Below are positions 41,191 to 52,451 of a stretch of DNA of 64,000 nucleotides, one piece after another. The stretch is taken from assembly GCF_014642835.1 (NCBI RefSeq), contig NZ_BMJA01000003.1:479252-543251 (forward strand). Direction: 5' to 3'. Numbering within the stretch: position 1 is the first letter of the stretch; the number at the start of each line of letters is the position of its first letter. The position numbers were made by a program, and so were the translations under genes. Under the pieces are notes generated by a model that worked only from the letters and a program-made list of their open reading frames with translations, had not been told where the DNA came from and ran no database searches. This DNA is from Dyella nitratireducens (lineage in GTDB: Bacteria > Pseudomonadota > Gammaproteobacteria > Xanthomonadales > Rhodanobacteraceae).

Positions 41191-41406
41191 TTAGTGCTTG
41201 AAGAGCCAAAACATCAGGACCGCGATGCCCACGAACAGCACCGCGACCACCATGCGGTAGAACTTCTGGAAGCGCCGGGTGACATCTAGCGCCTGCTCCT
41301 GCTTGGCGATGGCCAGTTCGCTGTGTTTCCGATACAGCTCCAAATGCTCGCGCTGAATATCGCGAATCTCAGTCAGTAATCGGATCAGCGATTCGTCTGT
41401 GGCCAT
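41191..41406 (-). CDS. Small membrane protein between kdsA and eno
   Basis: A 71-aa protein with an amphipathic, charged helix (EIRDIQREHLELYRKHSELA) and a single C-terminal transmembrane segment (VVAVLFVGIAVLMFWLF), so probably tail-anchored with a cytoplasmic coiled coil. ATG 41406, 13 bp after the kdsA stop. The tight placement in the pyrG-kdsA-eno run supports it as a real gene; the function is unknown. Confidence 0.72.
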   Translation of the reverse strand: MATDESLIRLLTEIRDIQREHLELYRKHSELAIAKQEQALDVTRRFQKFYRMVVAVLFVGIAVLMFWLFKH

Positions 41407-41419
41407 GCGCGTCCTTAGG

Positions 41420-44025
<2,606 letters not shown>

Positions 44026-44036
44026 TCAGCCCATTT

Positions 44037-44111
44037 GTAGGTTGGGTTAGCGCAGCGTAACCCAACGATGCCGCCTCGAATGTTGGGTTACGCTGCGCTA
44101 ACCCAACCTAC
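44037..44111. repeat. GTAG-type paired REP element, family B (copy B2)
   Basis: Same perfect arms as copy B1 (GTAGGTTGGGTTAGCGCAGC...) around a different 14-nt centre. The right foot gives the TAG stop of the terpene synthase gene (44108-44110). Confidence 0.9.
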
Positions 44112-45124
44112 GGGCTAAGGACAGCGGGCAGTGCTCGTTCGACGAGAGCCGGCGGCTTTTGGCAAGTGGATGGAATTTGGCAGGTAATGCGCTTCCGGTC
44201 ATAGCGCGGGCAAACAAAATGCCAATAACTGAAACCCTCGGCCATGTGAAGCATGAGCCGGCCCCACCCTTGCAGCCCGGCAGGCAGTGCATCGACCAAG
44301 GCTGACAGTTTCGCCAACTCCGTGCGGCACATGCCAACCACCCGGTCGTATGCCGATTCGACATCGCATTGATGCCGGTTCTGAACCAGCGCAACGAGAT
44401 TTACGCGATCGGCGTCCTTTTCCACACTTACCAGTTCATTCACGATAGCGACGACGGCGGACGCCGCCATCACGACGCGCCGGGCCACCGGCACGCAATC
44501 CACGTCCCCAACATCCAGATCGAGAAGCTGCGCGGTAGGAATCACGCCGATCGTGACGAGGCGCCTGCGTAGATGAGACCAAGGATTCACCACGCCAGCC
44601 GAACATACGGACTGATTTTCGCAGGCGACCGTCTTCACCCAGGTACCCATCTTTCGATTGAGCCGGTGCAGATAGTCGGGAGAAACGCCCAATCCTTTGT
44701 AGCCTTCTACGATCGACCTCCAAGCTCGTAGATAGGGGTCCTTTTCGTGCCAGGTGCCGCTATCCCATCGAAATGCATTCGCCAAGCCATGCAAGATGGC
44801 ACTCAGATCCGTGGCCCTTTCCACCACCACGTCGTCCCAGAGCAACCATAAGGTGATGTATTTCGAATACAGCAAAAGCTCTTCGTTTTTGGCAAAGGGA
44901 TGTGAAAAGCCTGCGTATCCCCACACCGCCATGTTGCTCACGCTTTCTAGATAACGCTCATCAGGGATAAGGCCCGAGACCTCCATCCAGGCAATCGTTT
45001 CGCGCTCTACTTCATACGCATAGGGCGAAAGTTTCACATGCGAAAGACTTAGCTTATGGCGTACAGGCATGCGCGAGCTCGCCGGAGCCTGCATCCGCAA
45101 CTCGTTAACCGAATCCATTCCCAT
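44108..45124 (-). CDS. Class I terpene synthase (bacterial sesquiterpene/monoterpene cyclase type)
   Basis: Predicted to ionise and cyclise an isoprenyl diphosphate such as FPP or GPP. All functional motifs of bacterial terpene cyclases are visible: Asp-rich DDVVVE (D97, D98, E102; the DDxxxE form), pyrophosphate-sensor Arg in SHLRRRLVTIG (186-188), an NSE-like triad NELVSVEKD (N229, S233, D237; the last ligand is Asp rather than Glu), and the C-terminal W...RY pair (W301, R307-Y308). Length 338 aa. GAGGTGG precedes ATG 45124. Stands alone; no P450 or methyltransferase adjoins it. Base composition looks lower in GC than its neighbours, consistent with transfer. The product cannot be predicted. 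Confidence 0.85.
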   Translation of the reverse strand: MGMDSVNELRMQAPASSRMPVRHKLSLSHVKLSPYAYEVERETIAWMEVSGLIPDERYLESVSNMAVWGYAGFSHPFAKNEELLLYSKYITLWLLWDDVVVERATDLSAILHGLANAFRWDSGTWHEKDPYLRAWRSIVEGYKGLGVSPDYLHRLNRKMGTWVKTVACENQSVCSAGVVNPWSHLRRRLVTIGVIPTAQLLDLDVGDVDCVPVARRVVMAASAVVAIVNELVSVEKDADRVNLVALVQNRHQCDVESAYDRVVGMCRTELAKLSALVDALPAGLQGWGRLMLHMAEGFSYWHFVCPRYDRKRITCQIPSTCQKPPALVERALPAVLSP

Positions 45125-45382
45125 CGTCCACCTCGTGTGGCGAGAAGTGACTGCAGCAACGAATGACTATCGACAAGGCGACACGTACCACCTAGCGCAT
45201 TCACGCTCCGAGCGGCACTCGCAACTTAGGAGTCGCACCCGTATCGGCACGCAGCTGATGCTATGCGTGCAGCTATAAACCTTGGAATAAATTGCCGTTA
45301 AAAACCTAATCGGCAACGTGTCCCCCTTCTTATTTCATGCAATTCATTTCGAGCACTACGCCGCAGCAAAGAAGCTGCGCAT
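45125..45382. other. Upstream region of the terpene synthase gene
   Basis: Gene-free stretch, richer in A+T than its surroundings, between the terpene synthase start and the cyo terminators. It contains an inverted repeat TTGCCG (45292-45297) / CGGCAA (45311-45316). On the minus strand the second arm could serve as a -35 with an AT-rich -10 17 bp on, but the match is weak. Confidence 0.35.
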
Positions 45383-45408
45383 AAAAAAAGCCTCCCGCAC
45401 GGGGAGGC
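45383..45408 (-). terminator. Distal intrinsic terminator of the cyo operon
   Basis: Minus-strand stem GCCTCCC / GGGAGGC followed by seven T's. A second terminator-like hairpin lies about 30 bp nearer cyoD. Confidence 0.9.
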
Positions 45409-45430
45409 TCATTCTTCGGGTCGGTACAAA

Positions 45431-45467
45431 AAGACCCACGATCCCGCCCACAGAGATGGGCGGGATC
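45431..45467 (-). terminator. Proximal terminator of the cyo operon
   Basis: Perfect 10-bp stem GATCCCGCCC / GGGCGGGATC immediately after the cyoD stop, with TTTTT a few bases downstream on the minus strand. In tandem with 45383-45408. Confidence 0.75.
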
Positions 45468-45477
45468 GCATACGCCT

Positions 45478-45849
45478 TTAGCCGATGCTTGAGGACATGG
45501 ACTGCGTCACCGGATGCATCATGTAGAGGTTCATGTTGTGCATCACCCACAACGAACCCACCACCACGATGGCGATGATAAGCAAGGTGAATACGCCGAT
45601 CGACAGGTTGTCGCGCTGCCCCGGGGCAGCGCTCATGTGCAGGAAGAACGCCAACTGCACCAGCAACTGCGCAATGCAGAACACCACGATGCCCGGCGCC
45701 ACCAGGTGCTGCGGCACTGCCCCGCTCATCACGCAGCCGAACGACAGCACCGTGAGAATCAGCGACAGCGCAAAGCCGACGGTGTAGCTCTTCAGGCTAC
45801 CGTGTGCGTTGTGTGCGTGGGCATCAGAATGACCATGTTGGCTCGACAT
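45478..45849 (-). CDS. cyoD: Cytochrome o ubiquinol oxidase subunit IV
   Basis: Small assembly-related subunit of the bo3 quinol oxidase. 123 aa with a His-rich N-terminus (HGHSDAHAHNAHG) and three transmembrane helices (VGFALSLILTVLSFGCVM, VVFCIAQLLVQLAFFLHM, LLIIAIVVVGSLWVM). Last gene of cyoABCD; cyoE (haem O synthase) does not follow. Confidence 0.95.
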   Translation of the reverse strand: MSSQHGHSDAHAHNAHGSLKSYTVGFALSLILTVLSFGCVMSGAVPQHLVAPGIVVFCIAQLLVQLAFFLHMSAAPGQRDNLSIGVFTLLIIAIVVVGSLWVMHNMNLYMMHPVTQSMSSSIG

Positions 45850-45850
45850 T

Positions 45851-46471
45851 TCAGAGCACTCCGAACAGATAGACGAAACTGAACACGCAGATCCACACCA
45901 GATCCAGGAAGTGCCAGAACAAGCTCAGGCACGACAGGCGGCGCTGCACGGCATCGTTGAGACCGAACTTGCCCACCATCACCATCATCACTGCCAGCCA
46001 GATCAAGCCGGAGGTAACGTGCAAACCGTGCGTACCGACCAGGCCGAAATACGCCGAAAGGAAGGCGCTGCGGCTTGGGCCCGCGTTCTCGAACGCTATC
46101 AGGTGGTGGAATTCGTAGACTTCCATGCCCACGAAGCCTGCACCGAACAGGAAGGTGACGAACAACCAGGCGATCACCTTGCCGCGCTTGCCCGCGTGCA
46201 TGTTCAGCATGGCCAAGCCGAAGGTGAAGCTGCTGATCAGCAGCAGCATGGTTTCGCCGAACACGAACTTGAGATTGAACAGCTCCTTGCCGGTCGGACC
46301 ACCGGCGGTGGCGTGTCCCAGCACGGCGAAGGTGGCGAACAGGCCCGAGAAGATCAGGCAGTCGCTCATCAGGTAGATCCAGAAACCCAGCAAGGTCTTG
46401 GAACCGTCGTCGTGATGCTCGTGGGCACCGCCGTGTGCGACGGCGCCGTTAGCAGTAATTGCGGTACTCAT
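45851..46471 (-). CDS. cyoC: Cytochrome o ubiquinol oxidase subunit III
   Basis: Five-helix subunit III of bo3 oxidase, stabilising the catalytic core. 206 aa; recognisable segments include [33 protein letters not shown] and [14 protein letters not shown]. Packed one base from cyoD and three bases from cyoB. Confidence 0.96.
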   Translation of the reverse strand: MSTAITANGAVAHGGAHEHHDDGSKTLLGFWIYLMSDCLIFSGLFATFAVLGHATAGGPTGKELFNLKFVFGETMLLLISSFTFGLAMLNMHAGKRGKVIAWLFVTFLFGAGFVGMEVYEFHHLIAFENAGPSRSAFLSAYFGLVGTHGLHVTSGLIWLAVMMVMVGKFGLNDAVQRRLSCLSLFWHFLDLVWICVFSFVYLFGVL

Positions 46472-46474
46472 GGT

Positions 46475-48490
46475 TTAAGCCACCTTCTCGCCGGCCGATG
46501 CCGGGCCCACGTTTTCGATCAGCTTGTGCAGCGGCACCAGGCGTGCACGCTCGATCTTCTCGACCTCGGCACCCGGTACGTAGTAATCCACGTCGGTGTC
46601 GAAGGCCCGCACGAGGAACGTGCCGATCATGCAGAGCAGACCGCCAATGGCCAGCCACCAGATGTGCCACACCATGGCAAAGCCGAACACTGTGCCGAAT
46701 GCCGCCATGATCAGGCCCGCACCCGTGTTGCGCGGCATATGGATATCGTCGTAGTGCGCATGCTGCGGGTAGGCGCGCTTGTGTTCCTTGTCGGCCCAGA
46801 ACTGATCCAGCTCTTCCACCTTCGGCAACACCGCGAAGTTGTAGAACGGCGCTGGCGAGCTTGTCGCCCACTCCAGCGTACGGCCGCCCCACGGGTCGCC
46901 AGTCAGGTCGGGATTCGCAGCGCGGTTGCGGATGCTCACCACGAACTGCAGCAGCATGAAACCAATGCCCGCGGCGATGAAGACGGCACCGACGGCCGCC
47001 ACGATCAGGTACGGCTGCCACGCAGGGTTCGCATAGTGATTCATGCGGCGCGTCATGCCCATCAGGCCCAGCACATACAGCGGCATGAAGGCCATATAGA
47101 AGCCGATCACCCAGCACCAGAACGAGGCTTTGCCCCAACGCTCTTCCAACTTGAAGCCGAAAGCCTTCGGGAACCAGTAGTTCAATGCCGCAAACAGACC
47201 AAACAGCACACCGCCGATGATCACGTTATGGAAGTGCGCGATCAGGAACAGACTGTTATGCAGCACGAAGTCCGCACCCGGCACCGCCAGCAACACGCCA
47301 GTCATGCCACCGATGGTGAACGTGACCATGAACGCCACCGTCCACATCATCGGCAAGGTGAAGCGGATGCGGCCGCGATACATGGTGAACAGCCAGTTGA
47401 ACAGCTTCACGCCGGTCGGGATCGAAATGATCATGGTCGAGATGCCGAAGAAGGCATTCACGTCCGCGCCCGATCCCATGGTGAAGAAGTGATGCAGCCA
47501 CACCACGAAGGACGCCACGCCAATACCCGCGGTGGCGTATACCATCGACTTGTAGCCGAACAGCGGCTTGCCACTAAACGTCGCCACGACCTCGGAAAAT
47601 ACACCGAAGCACGGCAGGATCAGGATGTACACCTCGGGATGGCCCCAGATCCAGATCAGGTTGATGTACAGCATGGCGTTGCCGCCAAGCTCGTTGGTGA
47701 AGAAGTGCATGCCCAGATAGCGATCGGCTGCCAGCAGCGCCAGCGCCACCGTCAGGATCGGGAAGGCCGCCACGATCAGGATGTTGGTGACCAGCGCCGT
47801 CCAGGTGAACACCGGCATCTGCATCATCTTCATGCCCGGCGTACGCATGCGCAGGATGGTCACAATGAAGTTGATACCGCTCAGCGTAGTGCCCAAGCCG
47901 GATAGCTGCAGTGCCCAGATGTAGTAATCCACCCCTACGGTGGGACTGAATTTCAGCTCCGACAGCGGCGGATACGCCAGCCAGCCGGTGGCGGCAAAGT
48001 CACCCACGAACATCGAGATCATGACCAGCACCACACCCGAAGCGGTGAGCCAGTAGCTGAGCGAGTTCAGGAACGGATAGGCCACGTCGCGTGCGCCGAT
48101 CTGCAGCGGCACCACCAGGTTCATCAGGCCCACCACGAACGGCATGGCCACGAAGAAGATCATGATCACGCCGTGCGCGGTGAAAATCTGATCGTAGTGA
48201 TGCGGCGGCAGGTAGCCGGCCGCATCCGCCGAAGCGACCGCTTGCTGGGCGCGCATCATGATGGCGTCGGCAAAGCCGCGCAGCAGCATCACGATCGCCA
48301 GGATCACGTACATGATGCCGATGCGCTTGTGGTCCACCGTAGTGAACCATTCACTCCACAGATAACCCCACTTGCGCTGGAAGGTGACCCAGCCAAGCAG
48401 TGCCGCGGTGCCGAGGGACACCATCAACAGGGTGCCCATGATGATCGGCTCATGATAAGGAATGGCCGATAGAGAAAGTTTTCCGAACAT
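46475..48490 (-). CDS. cyoB: Cytochrome o ubiquinol oxidase subunit I
   Basis: Catalytic haem-copper subunit that reduces oxygen and pumps protons. The copper site [11 protein letters not shown] with the His-Tyr crosslink is near residue 284, and HHFFTMG near 333-334, matching E. coli positions. The haem-ligand segment [13 protein letters not shown] is also present. Length 671 aa (E. coli 663), 15 helices expected. Its quinol-binding region belongs to the ubiquinol rather than the cytochrome c branch. Confidence 0.98.
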   Translation of the reverse strand: MFGKLSLSAIPYHEPIIMGTLLMVSLGTAALLGWVTFQRKWGYLWSEWFTTVDHKRIGIMYVILAIVMLLRGFADAIMMRAQQAVASADAAGYLPPHHYDQIFTAHGVIMIFFVAMPFVVGLMNLVVPLQIGARDVAYPFLNSLSYWLTASGVVLVMISMFVGDFAATGWLAYPPLSELKFSPTVGVDYYIWALQLSGLGTTLSGINFIVTILRMRTPGMKMMQMPVFTWTALVTNILIVAAFPILTVALALLAADRYLGMHFFTNELGGNAMLYINLIWIWGHPEVYILILPCFGVFSEVVATFSGKPLFGYKSMVYATAGIGVASFVVWLHHFFTMGSGADVNAFFGISTMIISIPTGVKLFNWLFTMYRGRIRFTLPMMWTVAFMVTFTIGGMTGVLLAVPGADFVLHNSLFLIAHFHNVIIGGVLFGLFAALNYWFPKAFGFKLEERWGKASFWCWVIGFYMAFMPLYVLGLMGMTRRMNHYANPAWQPYLIVAAVGAVFIAAGIGFMLLQFVVSIRNRAANPDLTGDPWGGRTLEWATSSPAPFYNFAVLPKVEELDQFWADKEHKRAYPQHAHYDDIHMPRNTGAGLIMAAFGTVFGFAMVWHIWWLAIGGLLCMIGTFLVRAFDTDVDYYVPGAEVEKIERARLVPLHKLIENVGPASAGEKVA

Positions 48491-48493
48491 GGC

Positions 48494-49423
48494 CTACTCC
48501 GCAGCCTTGGCGTGATCGTTTGGCGAAGGAATGGCGCTGGCCTGCGCAGGCTCGGCACCGATCTTGTCCATCTTCATGTCGCCCATGTACTGGGCAATGA
48601 TGGCGTTGAACAGGCCGGGCTTGACGTTGGTGTAGTACGTCACCGGCACCTTTTCGCTCGGTTGCGCCAGCGTGTGATAGGTCTGGTCATCCAGGCTGAG
48701 CTGGCTGGCCTTGGCCTTGTTGATCCAGTCCTGGAAACCCTGCTGCGACGTCGCGATCGCCGTGAAGTGCATGTCCGAGAAACCCGCACCGCTGTAGTTG
48801 CTGGACAGGCCGGCATAGGTGCCCGGCTGGTTCGCAATCAGGTGGAGCTGTGTTTCCATGCCCGCCATCGCGTAGATCTGGCTACCGAGCTGCGGAATGA
48901 AAAACGCATTCATCACCGAGTCGGACGTGATCTCGAAATGCACCGGCACGTTGGTCGGCAGCGCCAATTCATTGACGCTGGCTACGCCGTATTCCGGATA
49001 GATGAACACCCACTTCCAATCCATTGACACGGCCTGGATGGTGATCGCCTTGGCCTGATGATCCAGCGGCTTGTACGGATCAAGCTCGTGCGTGGTGCGC
49101 CAGGTGATCGTGCCGAGAATCGCGATGATGATGCAGGGAATGATCCACACCACTGCCTCGATCGCGGTCGAATGCGACCACTTCGGCGCATACTTGGCTT
49201 TGGTATTGGAAGCACGATAGCGCCAGGCGAAGATCAGGGTCATCGCAATGACCGGGACCACGACCAGCAGCATCAAACCCGTGGCGATCAGGATCAACGA
49301 CTTTTCCTGGGCGCCGATATCGCCCATGGGCGACATGAGTTCCAAATTGCAACCGCTGAGCAGGAGCGCAGCGAAGCCTACGCACGACCAGCGTGCGGCG
49401 GAGACGAGGGAACGCTTGTTCAC
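48494..49423 (-). CDS. cyoA: Cytochrome o ubiquinol oxidase subunit II
   Basis: Membrane-anchored subunit II with a periplasmic cupredoxin domain lacking the CuA ligands, as expected for quinol oxidases. A lipobox (LLLSGC) ends the signal peptide, followed by two transmembrane helices and the domain with MDWKWVFIYPEYGVASVNEL and SYSGAGFSDMHF-like segments. 309 aa. First gene of the operon; 209 bp separate it from the divergent peptidase gene and must hold the cyo promoter. Confidence 0.96.
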   Translation of the reverse strand: MNKRSLVSAARWSCVGFAALLLSGCNLELMSPMGDIGAQEKSLILIATGLMLLVVVPVIAMTLIFAWRYRASNTKAKYAPKWSHSTAIEAVVWIIPCIIIAILGTITWRTTHELDPYKPLDHQAKAITIQAVSMDWKWVFIYPEYGVASVNELALPTNVPVHFEITSDSVMNAFFIPQLGSQIYAMAGMETQLHLIANQPGTYAGLSSNYSGAGFSDMHFTAIATSQQGFQDWINKAKASQLSLDDQTYHTLAQPSEKVPVTYYTNVKPGLFNAIIAQYMGDMKMDKIGAEPAQASAIPSPNDHAKAAE

Positions 49424-49632
49424 GAACGACTCTTAAGAAGGACTGATTGGGAGGTGTCGTGGGGAAACGACTCAGATATGTTATCGCGCTGCAGCAAGGT
49501 GTGACTAGCCTGCAGGCTGTTACATCCGCCAGACAGAATGTCGCGGGCGATGCGCAACGCAATGTGTCGCGACTAACGCAGGGTGCATCTGTGTAGATAA
49601 AGTACGCACGATATGCCTGCTACCATGCGCCG

Positions 49633-51432
49633 ATGAGCACTCCGATTCCCGCCCGCATCGCCGCCTTGCGCGAAATGATGGCCAGGCATGGCATCGCCGC
49701 CTGTCTTGTTCCCACCGCCGATCCGCATTTGTCGGAATACCTGCCCGCACATTGGCAGGCACGCGAATGGCTATCCGGTTTCGACGGCTCGGCAGGCACC
49801 TTGCTTGTCACCGCCAAGGATGCTGGGGTGTGGACCGATTCGCGCTATTTCTCACAGGCCGAACAACAGCTTGCGGGTAGTGGTATTGCCTTGATGAAGC
49901 AACGCGTTTCGCATGCGCCGGAACATCTGACGTGGTTGCAGCAGCACCTGCATCAGGGCGACGTGGTGGCAGTAGCCGGCGACAGCGTATCGGTGGCGAT
50001 ACAACGCCAGATCGAGCGTCTGCTGGGCAGCGTGGGCGCGACGCTGCGCGTCGATCTCGACCTGCCTGGCATGGTGTGGCATGACCGTCCCACCCTGCCG
50101 CATGCGCCGGTGTTCGAACATCCGCTCACCTACGCCGGCACGACCCGCGCCGAAAAATTCGAGAAGCTGCGCAACGCGATGCGCAAGCAGCACGCCACGC
50201 ATCATCTCGTCTCCAGCTTGGACGACGTCGCCTGGCTCACCAACCTGCGTGGCAGTGATGTCGAATGCAATCCGGTGTTCCTGGCGCACTTGTTGGCAGA
50301 ATTATCCGGACAGGCCACGCTGTTCGTCGATCGGGACAAGCTCAACGATGATATCGTCGCGGCGCTCCATACCGACGGCATCCGCATCGCCAATTACGCT
50401 ACGCTGGCCGATGCGCTTGGTGAATTGAAAGCCAGCGACACCTTATTGTTCGATCCAGGCCGCGTGGTAAGTCTGGTATTGCAAGCCGTCGCGCCGGACG
50501 TAAAACGCGTTGAGGCGCAAAACCCCTCCACGGCGTTCAAGGCGATCAAGAGCAAGAGCGAACTGGCGCATATCCGCGAAGCGATGCGCCGCGATGGCGC
50601 TGCGCTGGTACGCGCATTTCGCCGCCTGGAAGAGCGGCTCGCCGCCGGTATGACGCAGACCGAACTCGATGTGGATGCGCTGCTGCGTGATGAGCGCTCG
50701 GCCCAACCGAACTTCGTTGGCGAAAGTTTCGCCACCATCGCCGGCTACATGGAGAACGGCGCGCTGCCGCACTATCGCGCCACATCGGAAGCACATAACA
50801 CCTTGCAGCGCCACGGTCTGTTGCTGGTCGATTCGGGTGGACAATACTTGGGCGGCACCACCGACATCACGCGCGTATTGGCGCTGGGGCCGACTACCTC
50901 CGAACAACGGCGTGATGCCACGCTGGTCATGAAAGGCATGATCGCGCTCTCGCGCGCTCGCTTTCCGAAAGGCGCGAGCGGCCCGCAACTCGACGCGCTG
51001 GCCCGCGCTCCGCTCTGGGCCAGCGGCATGGACTACGGCCATGGCACCGGCCACGGTGTCGGGTATTTCTTGAATGTGCACGAAGGGCCGCACGGCATCC
51101 GCCCACCGGTTTCCGGCACCACGCTGGTGCCGCTCGAACCCGGCATGATCACCTCGATCGAGCCCGGCTTATATAAGCCGGCCCGCCATGGCATCCGTCA
51201 CGAGAACCTCGCTGTGGTGGTGGAAGCCGACCAGACCGAGTTCGGTGATTTCTACGCGTTCGAAACACTCACGCTGTGCCCGTTCGACCGCCGCGCACTG
51301 GAACCCAGCCTGCTCAATCCTGAGGAGCGCGCATGGCTGGACGATTACCACGCCACCGTGCGAGCGGCGCTGGCGCCGTTGCTGGAGGGAGCGGATCTGG
51401 CGTGGCTGCAGAAGCACTGCGCACCGCTATAA
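49633..51432 (+). CDS. Xaa-Pro aminopeptidase (M24B, aminopeptidase P family)
   Basis: Removes N-terminal residues ahead of proline. 599 aa with the three-part layout of the longer aminopeptidase P type: two creatinase-like N-domains and a C-terminal pita-bread metal domain. Metal ligands are visible in LLVDSGGQYLGGTTDIT (two Asp), HGTGHGVGYFLNVHEGP (His), TSIEPGLY (Glu) and HENLAVVVE (Glu), followed by a short M24_C tail. No signal peptide is seen, so it is likely cytosolic. Divergent from cyoA. Confidence 0.92.
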   Translation: MSTPIPARIAALREMMARHGIAACLVPTADPHLSEYLPAHWQAREWLSGFDGSAGTLLVTAKDAGVWTDSRYFSQAEQQLAGSGIALMKQRVSHAPEHLTWLQQHLHQGDVVAVAGDSVSVAIQRQIERLLGSVGATLRVDLDLPGMVWHDRPTLPHAPVFEHPLTYAGTTRAEKFEKLRNAMRKQHATHHLVSSLDDVAWLTNLRGSDVECNPVFLAHLLAELSGQATLFVDRDKLNDDIVAALHTDGIRIANYATLADALGELKASDTLLFDPGRVVSLVLQAVAPDVKRVEAQNPSTAFKAIKSKSELAHIREAMRRDGAALVRAFRRLEERLAAGMTQTELDVDALLRDERSAQPNFVGESFATIAGYMENGALPHYRATSEAHNTLQRHGLLLVDSGGQYLGGTTDITRVLALGPTTSEQRRDATLVMKGMIALSRARFPKGASGPQLDALARAPLWASGMDYGHGTGHGVGYFLNVHEGPHGIRPPVSGTTLVPLEPGMITSIEPGLYKPARHGIRHENLAVVVEADQTEFGDFYAFETLTLCPFDRRALEPSLLNPEERAWLDDYHATVRAALAPLLEGADLAWLQKHCAPL

Positions 51433-51475
51433 GAAGCCGACTCAACGATACCTTGCTCCCAGTCGAGTTTGAGCT

Positions 51476-51507
51476 ACGACATGTCGCTTATACGACATGT
51501 CGCTTAA
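51476..51507. repeat. Two tandem 16-bp units each holding a palindrome
   Basis: ACGACATGTCGCTTAT and ACGACATGTCGCTTAA lie head to tail (period 16), each with the 10-bp palindrome CGACATGTCG. They sit between convergent gene ends, 44 bp after the aminopeptidase stop. Confidence 0.7.
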
Positions 51508-51608
51508 CTGAGTGTCCGTGATTCAGGGGCAAGATCAAGGCACCCAGATGACCTCGATCGAGCCCTCACCTGAGTTGTTGTGGAGATTGCTCGTGTCGGG
51601 AAACCGCG

Positions 51609-52163
51609 TTACCGGGAAGGGGCAAAGGTGACGCCGAGGAAAGTCACTGTCTCGGCGGCATTGGCCTGAAGAGAGCCTGTACCAAAACCCCTATCGTTAG
51701 CGGTGTAATCGATTTGCCAATTGCCGTTGGCGTCCGCGGTCGTACGGCCGAGAATTGACCATTCGGCTTGCTCATCAAGGGTCCCTTGGCGACCACTAGG
51801 GTCATGAAGTACCACCTCTGCATTCGGGTTCGCGGTTCCTTTGAAAGTGACAGTTTCATATGGGTGAATGACTGTGCCGTCAGCTGGGCTGGTAAACTTT
51901 ACCGGAGCGACACTTGCACGTGAATCAGAGCTTGCACTCGATGAGGATCCTCCGGCAGCAGGTGCCGGGTTGTTCGCTTGAAGAAGTGTCGCCGGGTAGT
52001 GCGTTGCTGTATTTGTGCTTTGCTTAGTATCCGTATTGAACGGATTACCTACATTGGTTGTAGACGGCCCTGCTTGCGCGTTGGAAGCGGCGCCAGCTGC
52101 ACTCGATGAGGGTACTGTGGGCGCAAGCGTCGTCGGGCAGTTCGATTGAACAGGATTAATCAT
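51609..52163 (-). CDS. Ser/Thr/Ala/Pro-rich protein with bacterial Ig-like domain
   Basis: A 184-aa protein of unknown function. Residues 1-90 are low complexity (rich in S, T, A, P and N) with no Sec or Tat signal. Residues about 93-180 read as one bacterial Ig-like domain (FTSPADGTVIHPYETVTFKG ... DANGNWQIDYTAN). GGAGAG lies about 9 bases before ATG 52163. Composition differs from its neighbours (lower GC). A disordered Ser/Thr-rich N-terminus on a non-Sec protein can be a type III secretion signal, but no secretion genes are in the window, so this is only a possibility. Confidence 0.65.
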   Translation of the reverse strand: MINPVQSNCPTTLAPTVPSSSAAGAASNAQAGPSTTNVGNPFNTDTKQSTNTATHYPATLLQANNPAPAAGGSSSSASSDSRASVAPVKFTSPADGTVIHPYETVTFKGTANPNAEVVLHDPSGRQGTLDEQAEWSILGRTTADANGNWQIDYTANDRGFGTGSLQANAAETVTFLGVTFAPSR

Positions 52164-52451
52164 GGGGAGACTCTCCGCTGGAAGAGCACACAGGCTAGAA
52201 CTTAGAGAACACGAATCTGCGGCATTCCTATATTTCGCTCAAAGCGTTCTTTCTCCTCTTGCTTCGAAGGCGCATGACGTATGTGAGCAACGGGGGGCGC
52301 GCGGCGATTTACCGCCGGATCAGATAGATTTGAAAACAGCATCTAAGAGGCTAATACTCGGCAGCAGGACAAGGCGAGATCGCCCCGCCATCTTGACCTC
52401 TCCGGCCTCACCACCCATCCTCCCGCGCTCACTCCCGTATCCAGCATCCGC

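Noticed and set aside
44108-45124. Squalene/phytoene synthase or polyprenyl synthase instead of terpene cyclase
   Set aside because: Those families have two DxxxD-type or two DDxxD motifs; here one DDxxxE, an NSE-like triad and a C-terminal RY pair are present.
45911-47905. Very long open frame on the plus strand opposite cyoB and cyoC
   Set aside because: His/Arg/Gln-rich nonsense typical of the antisense of a high-GC gene; cyoB and cyoC on the other strand carry all expected motifs.
51476-51507. Operator of a nearby promoter
   Set aside because: The site lies between convergent gene ends, so no promoter is expected there.
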